Source of the DNA: Rathayibacter oskolensis
GTDB taxonomy: Bacteria; Actinomycetota; Actinomycetes; Actinomycetales; Microbacteriaceae
NCBI RefSeq assembly: GCF_900177245.1
Contig: NZ_FXBM01000004.1
Location: 124,001 to 188,000, forward strand
DNA length: 64,000 bases
Direction: 5' to 3'
Position numbers and translations under genes: made by a program. Shown one piece after another: positions 15,668 through 24,100 of this stretch. The notes below the pieces were generated by a model. That model did not search any database. It saw only the letters and a list, made by a program, of their open reading frames with translations, and had not been told where the DNA came from. Each line of letters begins with the position of its first letter. Within the stretch, counting starts at the first letter, position 1.

Positions 15668-17296
15668 ATGCCCCCAGAGATCCGATCCGCCCCGCCCGCT
15701 CCGCGCCTCTCGCGTCGAGCCGTCGTCGTCGGTGGGCTCGCCGTCCTCCCGCTGCTGAGCGCCTGCACCTTCGGAGCCGACGAGCCGGAGCCCGGTTCGG
15801 CTCCGTCGGAGGCGCCTCGCACGGGGACCGCCGCACCCGCCGGTCCCGTGGCGCTCGCCGCGGACTCGGCGGCGACGACGTCGCTGCTCTTCACCGCCGC
15901 GCCGCTGGCCGTCGTCGTCGAGGACGTGCCGGCGTCGCAGCTGCTCGCGGCGCAGCTCAGCATCGCGTGGGGCGTCCCTCTGCTCGTCGGCGCCGCCGCT
16001 CCCGTGTCGACGTCGACTCCGGCGCCCGCGTCGCCGCTCGACGACGAGCTCGCCCGCCTCGGCACGGAGCGGGTCGTCGTCATCGGCGATGTCGCCGAGC
16101 CGGCGGGCGTCGAGGTCGTGCGCTCGGCCGCCGACGCGGCGAGCCTCGAGGAGGCGACGGGAGTCGTCGTGGCCGATCTGGCGGTCGACGTCCTCGCCTC
16201 CTTCTCGCCCGGAACACCCGTCGACCCGCCGTTCGGCGCGCTGCCCGCCCGGGCCGAGCCGATCGCCGGCGTGGCAGCGCTCGCGCAGCCCGCCGACTCC
16301 GACATCGCCGTGATCGCGAACGCCCGGGCCGCGGGCGTCCCCGTCACCCTCGTCGAGGCCGCCGTGACCGACGTGCTCGCCTCGGGAGCCGCCGTGACGG
16401 CGATCGCGGGGGCTGCCGCCTCCTGCACTCTGCTGCTGGGCCCGGTGCTGGCCGCGCAGACGCTGCCGGAGTGGTCGGTGCGCGCCGCCGCGAACGGCTG
16501 GCAGCTGCCGGGCGGCGGGCAGCGCCTGTTCGGCGGGCACCTCTTCGTCGCGATCTACGGGACGCCGGGTGCGCCCGTGCTCGGGGTGCTCGGCGAGCAG
16601 GGCCTGGAGGCGACCATCGAGCGCGCGCGCACGGTCGCCGAGCCGTATGCGGCGCTCACCGACAAGCAGGTCGTGCCGAGCCTCGAGATCATCACGACGG
16701 TCGCGGCTGGCAGCGCGGGGTCGGACGGCGACTACTCCAACGAGCTGTCGACCGAGGGGATCCGCCCCTACATCGACGCGGCGGCCGCGGCCGGGATGTA
16801 CGTGGTGCTCGACCTGCAGCCGGGTCGCTCCGACTTCCTCTCGCAGGCGCAGGCCTACGAGGAGCTGCTGGTGCTCCCGAACGTCGGGTTGGCGCTCGAT
16901 CCGGAGTGGCGGCTCGCGCCGGACGAGGTGCCGCTCGCGCAGATCGGCCGGGTCGAGGCGGCGGAGGTCGACAGCGTCACGACCTGGCTCGCCGATCTCG
17001 TGCAGTCGCGCGGGCTGCCGCCGAAGATGCTCGTGCTGCACCAGTTCCGCTCGTCGATGCTGCAGGACCGCGAGAGCATCCGGCGCGACCGGCCGGAGCT
17101 CGAGTTCCTCATCCACGTCGACGGCCAGGGAGCGCAGCCCGACAAGCAGGCCACCTGGAACGCCCTGCACGAGGGTGCGCCGGAGGGCATCGCCTGGGGC
17201 TGGAAGAACTTCTACGACGAGGACCAGCCGATGCTGACCCCGGCCGAGACCATGGACGAGGTCTCGCCGCTGCCCGACCTCGTCACCTACCAGTAG
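15668..17296 (+). CDS. Uncharacterised lipoprotein with putative hydrolase-like C-terminal half
   Basis: This 542-residue exported lipoprotein has twin-arginine-like residues SRRAVVV followed by a lipobox LLSAC at about residue 35. The N-terminal half (about 60-260) is Ala/Val-rich alternating strand-helix, with stretches such as GTERVVVIGDVAEPAGVEVV that recall cell-wall-binding repeat 2 folds. The C-terminal half (about 300-540) looks like a barrel: GIRPYIDAAAAAGMYVVLDL, then NVGLALDPEWRL, EFLIHVDGQG and GIAWGWKNFYDED. This suggests a glycosidase-like enzyme acting at the cell surface. I could not assign a named family. GAGAGGAGAGG precedes the ATG. Confidence 0.7.
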   Translation: MPPEIRSAPPAPRLSRRAVVVGGLAVLPLLSACTFGADEPEPGSAPSEAPRTGTAAPAGPVALAADSAATTSLLFTAAPLAVVVEDVPASQLLAAQLSIAWGVPLLVGAAAPVSTSTPAPASPLDDELARLGTERVVVIGDVAEPAGVEVVRSAADAASLEEATGVVVADLAVDVLASFSPGTPVDPPFGALPARAEPIAGVAALAQPADSDIAVIANARAAGVPVTLVEAAVTDVLASGAAVTAIAGAAASCTLLLGPVLAAQTLPEWSVRAAANGWQLPGGGQRLFGGHLFVAIYGTPGAPVLGVLGEQGLEATIERARTVAEPYAALTDKQVVPSLEIITTVAAGSAGSDGDYSNELSTEGIRPYIDAAAAAGMYVVLDLQPGRSDFLSQAQAYEELLVLPNVGLALDPEWRLAPDEVPLAQIGRVEAAEVDSVTTWLADLVQSRGLPPKMLVLHQFRSSMLQDRESIRRDRPELEFLIHVDGQGAQPDKQATWNALHEGAPEGIAWGWKNFYDEDQPMLTPAETMDEVSPLPDLVTYQ

Positions 17297-17311
17297 GCGC
17301 CTCGGCAGGGG

Positions 17312-17581
17312 TCAGTAGTGGTACCGCGCCTGCAGGATCGTCACGCGCTCGTCGTCGGCGACGTAGACGAGGCGGTTCGCCTCGTCTATCCGTCGTGACC
17401 AGGCGCCGGCGAGGGCGTGCTTGAGCGGCTCGCGTTTGCCGACACCCTCGAACGGATCATCGCGCAGGACGTCCGATATCAGCAGATTGATCCGGCGCAG
17501 CGTCCTGCGGTCCTGGGACTGCCAGTAGAGGTAGTCCTCCCACGCCGCAGCTGTCCAGGCGAGGAGGCGCACCGTCGTCAC
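17312..17581 (-). CDS. yoeB: YoeB-type toxin (mRNA interferase)
   Basis: This 89-residue toxin of the RelE/YoeB fold cuts mRNA in the ribosome A site. Family features are WTAAAWEDYLYWQSQDRRTL at the start, the GVGKREPLKHALAGAWSRRI centre with the catalytic Glu and Arg, and the C-terminal YHY that supplies the catalytic His-Tyr. The start is GTG at 17581, overlapping the antitoxin stop by 4 bases (GTGA), so the two are translationally coupled. It is convergent with the lipoprotein gene, with 15 bases between stops. Confidence 0.95.
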   Translation of the reverse strand: MTTVRLLAWTAAAWEDYLYWQSQDRRTLRRINLLISDVLRDDPFEGVGKREPLKHALAGAWSRRIDEANRLVYVADDERVTILQARYHY

Positions 17582-17826
17582 GGCTCGAGCAGATCCCGTT
17601 CGACGGTGTCGCCGGCTCGAGCGCTCTCGAGCGCTGCGAGCAGGCGCCGCGCGTTCTCGGGAGAGCGGAGCAGGTAGCTCGTCTCGACGAGCGAGTCGTA
17701 CTCGTCCTTCGACATGAGGATCGCGGATCCGCGCTTGGACGTGATCTCGACCTCGGTGTGATCGAGATTGACTCGCTCGATCAGCCCGAACAGGTCGCGG
17801 CGTGCCTCGCTGGTCGTGATGGCCAT
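17578..17826 (-). CDS. yefM: YefM-type antitoxin
   Basis: This 82-residue antitoxin of the Phd/YefM family binds and neutralises YoeB and represses its own operon. The N-terminal DNA-binding part MAITTSEARRDLFGLIERVN and the central ITSKRGSAILMSKDEYDSLVET are characteristic. GGGAGGACCC precedes the ATG. The upstream palindrome at 17843-17858 overlaps the likely -10 element (TATACG on the minus strand), giving classic autoregulation. Confidence 0.95.
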   Translation of the reverse strand: MAITTSEARRDLFGLIERVNLDHTEVEITSKRGSAILMSKDEYDSLVETSYLLRSPENARRLLAALESARAGDTVERDLLEP

Positions 17827-17842
17827 GGGTCCTCCCGGAGTC

Positions 17843-17858
17843 GTACCGTATATGGTAC
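17843..17858. promoter_or_regulatory. YefM-YoeB operator palindrome
   Basis: GTACCGTATATGGTAC pairs at 14 of 16 positions and carries two GTAC cores 12 bases apart, as in known yefM operators. It lies 17 bases upstream of the antitoxin start and includes the AT-rich -10 region. Confidence 0.75.
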
Positions 17859-17886
17859 CAGTGCTCGGATCTCCCTGGGGGACAAG

Positions 17887-19287
17887 TCAGCACGCCCGCG
17901 CGAAGAGGCTGCCCGAGACGACGCCCTCCTCGACGTCCTCCAGCGCGCGGCCGCGGGTCTCGGGCACGTGTCGGGCGATGAAGACGAGCGCGACGGCGCC
18001 CACGGCGCCGAAGAGGAAGAACGTGCCCGTGATGCCGACGCCCGCGACCAGCGAGGGGAAGAACAGGCCGAGCACGGCGTTCGTGATCCAGTGGCAGAAG
18101 ATCGCGATCCCCACGCCGACGCCGCGGATCCGCAGCGGGAAGATCTCGGAGAGCATCACCCAGGTCACGATGTTGAGGAACGTCTGCATGCTGCCGACGA
18201 AGGCGACGACGAGCACGAGGATGACGAACGGCCGTGCCGGGTTCCCGACCGGCAGCGCCAGCGAGGCGACGCCGATCAGGACGTGCATGGCCGTCGTCAG
18301 CGAGTAGCCGAGCAGCAGCGTGGTCCGCCGGTTCATCGTCTGCATCAGGCGCAGGCCGATCAGGCCGCCGATCACGGCGATGACTCCGGGTGCGATGTTG
18401 GCGACGAGCGCGCTGTCGTGGTCGAAGCCCGCCTCCTTCAGCACCGACTGGCCGTAGTACATGATCGAGTTGATCCCGGTCAGCTGCTGAGCGACGCCGA
18501 GGCCGATGCCGACCAGCAGGATGCGCCGGGCCCACGGCTCTCGGAGCACCCGCAGCACCGCGACGCCCCGCCCGCGCGACGCGGCCGTCGAGCGCGCGAT
18601 GCCGGCCGCCTCCGACTCGGCGCGGCCCGGCGGCCGGATCGTCGTGAGGACGCCGAGCGCCTCCTCCTGCCGGCCCTTCGAGATCAGCCAGCGCGGCGAC
18701 TCCGGCACGCGCGTCATGCCGACGAGGAGGGCCGCCGCGGGCAGGGCGGCGACGGCGAGCATGATCCGCCAGACGCCGGGCTGCTCGCCCCAGACCGTGC
18801 CGATGATCGCGTTGGCGACGAAGGCGGCGAGCTGGCCGATCACGATCATCAGCTCGTTGCGCCCCGCGAGCGATCCGCGGATCTCGGAGGGGGACAGCTC
18901 GGAGAGGTACACCGGCACGACGACCGAGGCGCCGCCGACCGCGAGGCCCAGCACGGCACGGCCGACGACCATCACCGCGAAGCTCGGCGCGACCACGCAG
19001 ACGAGCGCGCCGACGAGGAACAGCACCGCGAGGAGCGTGATCGTCGGGCGCCTCCCGCGGGCGTCGGAGAAGCGTCCGCCGGTGACCGCGCCGACCGCGG
19101 CGGCGAAGAGCAGCGAGCTCGTCACCACGCCCTCCGTCAGCGGCGTCAGCCCGAGCTCGACCGACATCGGCTCGAGGGCGCCGTTGATCACGCCGGTGTC
19201 GTAGCCGAAGAGGAGGCCTCCGAGGGTCGCGATGAGCGCGATGAGGCCGAGGCGCCGAGTGGGCGCCTCGTGAAGGGTGGTGGTCAT
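17887..19287 (-). CDS. Sugar porter-family MFS transporter
   Basis: This 466-residue protein with twelve membrane segments is of the sugar porter family (proton/sugar symport, e.g. xylose, arabinose, galactose, myo-inositol). Signatures are GGLLFGYDTGVINGAL in helix 1, the GRFSDARGRRPT loop, RVPESPRWLISKGR before the cytoplasmic loop, QQLTGINSIMYYG in helix 7 and HVPETRGRALEDVE at the end. AGCCTGG-like context upstream gives no strong ribosome site. It stands downstream of the surface-protein pair. Substrate is unknown; the neighbouring GH43 enzymes make a pentose plausible. Confidence 0.92.
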   Translation of the reverse strand: MTTTLHEAPTRRLGLIALIATLGGLLFGYDTGVINGALEPMSVELGLTPLTEGVVTSSLLFAAAVGAVTGGRFSDARGRRPTITLLAVLFLVGALVCVVAPSFAVMVVGRAVLGLAVGGASVVVPVYLSELSPSEIRGSLAGRNELMIVIGQLAAFVANAIIGTVWGEQPGVWRIMLAVAALPAAALLVGMTRVPESPRWLISKGRQEEALGVLTTIRPPGRAESEAAGIARSTAASRGRGVAVLRVLREPWARRILLVGIGLGVAQQLTGINSIMYYGQSVLKEAGFDHDSALVANIAPGVIAVIGGLIGLRLMQTMNRRTTLLLGYSLTTAMHVLIGVASLALPVGNPARPFVILVLVVAFVGSMQTFLNIVTWVMLSEIFPLRIRGVGVGIAIFCHWITNAVLGLFFPSLVAGVGITGTFFLFGAVGAVALVFIARHVPETRGRALEDVEEGVVSGSLFARAC

Positions 19288-19362
19288 CCCGCAAGCCTGG
19301 CGGATCGCGGGAGCGCGGGGGAACCGGTGCGCGGAGGGGGCTCGAGGTGCTACTCCCCGCGG

Positions 19363-20412
19363 TCAGCGGGCCGCGCCCGCCCCCTCCCGCAGGCCCTCCT
19401 CCTTCGCCTCGCGCACGAGCTGCTCGATGCGGCGGCGCGAGCGCGAGCGGCCGGCGAGCACCGCGGCCAGGATCAGCGCGACTCCGAGCAGCACGATCAG
19501 CTGCGGGAGCGGCACGGCGAGCACCGTCGCAGAGGCGGTCACCGGCGCGAGCTCCACGGGGTCGACGCCGTCGGGGGTGACCACGGTCGGCGCGACGGTC
19601 ACGTCGGTTCCGACCGCGAACAGCGGCCAGACTCCGTCGAGCGCGACCGAGACGGTGCGGCGGTCGCCGGGCAGGAGCTCCTGGGCGGAGGCGTCCTCGG
19701 CGACCAGAGGGGCGGTGGCGCCCAGCGCGCTCACCGTGCCGTCGAGGAGCAGGCGGACGTTGCCGGTGTTGACGATCTCGGTGTCGACCGAGAGCGTGCC
19801 CGGCTCGAGCGGATTCCACGAGAGCCGGTAGTCGGTGGCGACGCTCTCGATCTCGACAGCGGGTGAGACCTCGCCTGTCACCCGCGTCATGACGCGGAAT
19901 CCGATGCGGCTCTCGACGCCGACGGAGGACCCGCCCGCGTCGGCACCGACCGAGACGAGCGAGGCGGCGAGGCCGGCCGCGTGGTCGCCGGGCTCGGCGT
20001 TGTCGGGGACGGTCACCGTGAACGGCACGACGGCGACGCCTCCGGGCTCGATCGTCACCGATTCGGGGGCCGAGATCCAGGTGCCGGCGTCGACCGACTC
20101 CTGGTCGGAGGGGAGCATGGTGAAGCGGCCCGTGTCGGTGAAGTAGCCGTCGGCGGCGTCGATCCGGAAGGTGACGGTCTGATCGCTCAGGTTGCTCACC
20201 GCGGCCTGCTCCTCGGCGACCGCGCCGGGATCGAGGTCGAGCTCGATCCAGGAGCGCGAGTCGGGCGCGCCGTCGGTGGCGGGGCTCACGGCCCACGAGA
20301 TCCGGCTCTCGTCCGCGAGGGCGGGCGGCGCGGTGCCGAGCGCGAGAGCCGCGACGACGAGCGCGAGCAGGAGGTGGAGGGGGAGCAGGGGGGATCGACG
20401 CTGATCGGTCAT
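19363..20412 (-). CDS. DUF916/WxL-binding-like membrane-anchored surface protein
   Basis: This 349-residue exported protein has a signal peptide (about 1-33, ending PALADES), a large beta-sandwich ectodomain, one C-terminal membrane helix (about 305-325) and a basic tail RSRSRRRIEQLVREAKEE. The ectodomain pattern ISWAVSPATDG, RSWIELDLDPGAVAEEQAAV and VPFTVTVPDNAEPGDHAAGL matches the DUF916 type (WxL protein peptidoglycan- and host-binding). It follows a small WxL-like secreted protein, the pairing known from Firmicutes WxL loci. Confidence 0.8.
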   Translation of the reverse strand: MTDQRRSPLLPLHLLLALVVAALALGTAPPALADESRISWAVSPATDGAPDSRSWIELDLDPGAVAEEQAAVSNLSDQTVTFRIDAADGYFTDTGRFTMLPSDQESVDAGTWISAPESVTIEPGGVAVVPFTVTVPDNAEPGDHAAGLAASLVSVGADAGGSSVGVESRIGFRVMTRVTGEVSPAVEIESVATDYRLSWNPLEPGTLSVDTEIVNTGNVRLLLDGTVSALGATAPLVAEDASAQELLPGDRRTVSVALDGVWPLFAVGTDVTVAPTVVTPDGVDPVELAPVTASATVLAVPLPQLIVLLGVALILAAVLAGRSRSRRRIEQLVREAKEEGLREGAGAAR

Positions 20413-20498
20413 GGGAGCCTCAGGATCTCACGGGGCCGTCTCTCACGGGGCGGGCAGGGGGTGGAGGCGGGACCCGGTGCGGGCCCCGCCTCCGCGGA

Positions 20499-21125
20499 TC
20501 ACTCGAAGAGCGAGAGGGTGAGGGTGGAGCTGTAGTCGCCGGGGTCGACGGTGGTCGAGGTCTTGAGGAACAGGTCGGCGTTCGCGGTCCAGGAGCCCTC
20601 CTCGGCGATCGCGGCGGAGTCGTTGGTGATCGCGAGCAGTTCCTGGTCGACGAGGCCGACTCCGTCGGGTCCGCCGTCGATGGCGGTGTCGACGACGTCG
20701 CCCTCGGCGACGAGTCCGGAGTCGCCGCCGTCGAGGAGGTTCGGCGCCCAGCCGAGGTTCTCGGCGCCGATGGTGCTCTCGCCGTCGGAGGAGACGAAGT
20801 CGCTCGCGGTGCCGAGCACGTACCAGCCGGCGCCGTCGGGGATCTCCTCGGCGGTGCGGGTGTCGGTGACGGTGACGGTGGGCAGGGTGCCGGTGAACTG
20901 GCGGATGACGCTGGTCGATCCGTTCTCGGTCAGGGCGGTGGAGGTGCCGGCGACGGACATGGACAGGGTGCCGGGCGTGGTCAGCGGCGCGATCTCGACG
21001 TTCACGTCGACGTCGTCGTTGCCGACCTCGATCTCGGCGGCGGTCGCGGTGCCGGCGACGCCGAGCAGGAGCAGTCCTCCGGCGAGGCCGGCGGCACCGC
21101 GGATCAGGAAGGAGCGAGTGTTCAT
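20499..21125 (-). CDS. Secreted WxL-like surface protein
   Basis: This 208-residue exported protein has a signal peptide ending ATAAEIEV near residue 30. The rest is predicted beta-sheet, rich in Thr, Ser, Gly and Asp, with no cysteine. The C-terminal pattern WTANADLFLKTSTTVDPGDY-STLTLSLFE resembles the end of WxL domains, which attach non-covalently to the wall through a partner such as the DUF916 protein encoded next. Strong GGAGAAC ribosome site upstream of ATG 21125. The pair lies between the double-GH43 gene and an MFS transporter. Confidence 0.7.
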   Translation of the reverse strand: MNTRSFLIRGAAGLAGGLLLLGVAGTATAAEIEVGNDDVDVNVEIAPLTTPGTLSMSVAGTSTALTENGSTSVIRQFTGTLPTVTVTDTRTAEEIPDGAGWYVLGTASDFVSSDGESTIGAENLGWAPNLLDGGDSGLVAEGDVVDTAIDGGPDGVGLVDQELLAITNDSAAIAEEGSWTANADLFLKTSTTVDPGDYSSTLTLSLFE

Positions 21126-21197
21126 TGCGGGTGTTCTCCGTTCTCCGGCCGGCGTCGTCGCCGGCTCGATCTGGTGGTGTTCGGGTGGGGGCCGTGC

Positions 21198-24100
21198 TCA
21201 GCCGCAGCTGGCAGCGGAGTAGGGGGCGGTCGCCGTGGCCGTCGCGGGCTTCCCCGCGACGAAGGCGGTCGCCGTCGCGGTCGCCTGAGCGGCGGGGATG
21301 CTCGCCGCACGGGTCGTGAAGGCGTGGGTCGCCGTCTTGCCGGCGCCCACCTCCGCGATCGTCTTCGTGCCGTAGGCCGAGGTGATGACGACCTTCGCGG
21401 GGAAGGCGTTCGGGTTCGTCACGAGGACCGAGAGGACGACCTTGCCGGCGATGCAGCGCGTGCTCGCCGACGCCGTGACGGTGATGGCGGGAGCGGCCGT
21501 GGGCACCGTCTGCGGCGCGACGCTCTCGAGGGTCGGCGTCACCTTCTGCATCAGACCCGTCGCGGGGTCGAAGGCGACCCTGTCGATCGTGGTCTCGCGG
21601 TTGGTCCCGTTGCCGCCGGGGATGGCGAAGCGGTGGTAGGCGATGTACCAGTCGTCGGTGCCGGGGACGGTGATGATCGAGCTGTGGCCGGTGGCGAGGA
21701 TGCCGAGCGAGGCGTCCTTCTCGAGGATCACGCCGCGGTAGGTCCACGGTCCGTCGATGCTCGTCGAGGTCGCGTAGCCCACCCGGTAGTTCTCGCTGCC
21801 GGTGTCGTCGATCGAGTACGTCAGGTGGTAGAGGCCCTGGCGGTAGTTGACGAAGGCGCCCTCGCGGAAGTCGGTGAGGCCGCTGATCCGCTTGATGGTG
21901 CCGGGCTTCACCGAGAGCATGTCGTCGGACAGCTCGGCGTAGACCGGCGAGCCGTTGCCCCAGAAGAGGTAGCTCGTGCCGGTGGCCGGGTCGGTGAACG
22001 CGGCGGGGTCGATGGCCTGGCCGGAGTTCACCGACTCGCCGTTCGTGATCATCGCTGTCGGCTGCGCCGTGAACGGGCCCATCGGGCTGTCCGCGACCGC
22101 GACTCCGATCGTCTTGCGGCCCTGCGCCGCGTTGTGGCCCGAGAAGTAGAAGTAGTACTTGCCGCCCTTCTCGATGATGGTCGGTGCCCAGGCGTTGCCG
22201 GTCGCCCAGGGGACGTCGCCGTTCGCGCCGTCGAGCGTCAGGATCGCCGTCGCCGAGCGCGTCCAGTCCACGAGGTTCTTCGACGACCAGACGAAGAAGT
22301 CCTTGCCGCCCCAGCCCGGAGTGCCGTCGGTGGTCGCGTAGACGTAGTACGTGTCGCCGAAGACCGCGATGTTCGGGTCGGCGTACAGGCCCGGGATGAC
22401 CGGGCTCTTCATCTCGACGGCCTTGAGGGTCCAGGTGGTGCTCGCTCCGCCGTCGGCGGGGGTCAGGACGACGGTCTGCGGGGTCGAGAGGTCGCGCACC
22501 GTTCCGGAGGCGGGGCTGGCGGTCACGCCCGCCGCCGTCGAGTAGGTCGCGGTCAGCCTGGTGCGGTCGGTGCCCGGCTTCACCGGGAAGGTGACGACGC
22601 GGTTCGCCTGGTCGGCGATCGGCGCGGTCTTGAGCACGTCGCCGGTCAGCGTCGCGTCGGCGAGGACCGTGGTGTTGCCCGAGGAGGCGAGCACCTCGGC
22701 CGAGCTCAGCGCCCGGTTGTAGATCGCGAACTCGCGGATCTGCCCCCGGAAGCGGTTGTCGGCGTCGTAGTTGCTGCGGCCGATGGAGTTGGCCGTGGTG
22801 GTCCCTCCGCCGATGTCCTTCGGATCGGCCGTGACGGTGCCGGTGCCGACCCTGACGCCATCGAGGTAGATTGTCGCGGTGGTGCCGGCGAGCGTGTAGG
22901 TGAGGTGCGCCCAGCGTCCGCGCGGCAGCGCCGAGCCCGACGAGACGGTCTGCTCGGTGGTCCAGTTGCCGGTCGCGAGGCTCGTGCGGTAGTTGTTCCC
23001 GGAGGTGAACAGGTAGCCGTCACCGGCGCCCGCGGTCGTGTTGCCGAGGCCGTAGATGAAGTACGCGCCGCCCTGGGCGGAGTCGATCCAGACGTCGGCC
23101 TGCACGGTGATGTCCGTGACTCCGGTGAGCAGGTTGTCGGGCAGATCGATGTAGTCGTCGGTGCCGTCGAGCCGCACCGAGCCGCTCTGCCAGGTGCCGC
23201 CCGAGACGATCGTGCCGTTCAGTCCGTGTCCCGTGACGTCCTGCACGGTCGTGCCCGAGCCTCCGTCGAAGGAGTAGCGCAGGATCTCGCCGGCGGCGTT
23301 CACCGGCTTGGGGGTCGGGCCCGTCGAGGTGCCGTAGGCGGCGGTGATGCGCGCCTCCTCCGCGCTCGAGAGCCGCAGGACCGAGCCGTGCCGGAAGGGT
23401 GCGGAGAACGAGTAGGTGCTCGCGCCGGTCGCGCCGGTGGTGAGCGCCGTGAACTGCAGGCTCGCGAGCGAGTCGGTGACGTACGCGCTGTATCCGCCCG
23501 AGTCGCCCATGACGACCCAGCGGCCGTCGGGGAGCTGGTAGACCGTCAGGCCCTCGATGTGGTCCGAGAGTCCGTGCGCGGTGTCCTCGCCGCGGGCGAT
23601 GACGCGCTTCCACGGGCCGGCGAGGCTCGGGGCGGTGTCGACGACGGTGCGCCAGTCGGAGGTGGAGAAGCGGTAGTAGACGCCGCCCTCCTTCGCGATG
23701 GTCGTGTCGATGATGTTCGGGCCGTCGGCGTTGTTGGTCGGCGAGTTCTCGTCGAGCCAGACCGTCGGAGTCGAGAAGGTCACGAAGTCGCGGGTGGTGC
23801 TGACGGAGACGCGCAGCGCCCAGTCGTCGGTGCCGACCTGGGTCTTGTCGCGACCCGACCAGTAGACGTAGTACTGGCCCGTCGTCTCGTCCCACATCGC
23901 CTCGGGCGCCCAGACGTTGCCCGCGTTCGCGGAGCCGGCGAAGACGAGGCTCTGATCGCTCCAGGTCACGAGGTCGGTGGAGCGCCAGACGACGAGCTTC
24001 TGGCTCGCGTTCACCTGGTCCCACGAGCCTCCGCCCGCGGTGCCTTCGGCGTGCAGGTCGGTCCCGAGGATCCAGTACTCGTCGCCCTCGGGGGAGCGCA

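Noticed and set aside
17312-20296. 994-codon minus-strand fused frame covering toxin, MFS and surface protein
   Set aside because: It is in frame only with the short toxin at its end; the rest is an out-of-frame shadow of the MFS and DUF916 genes.
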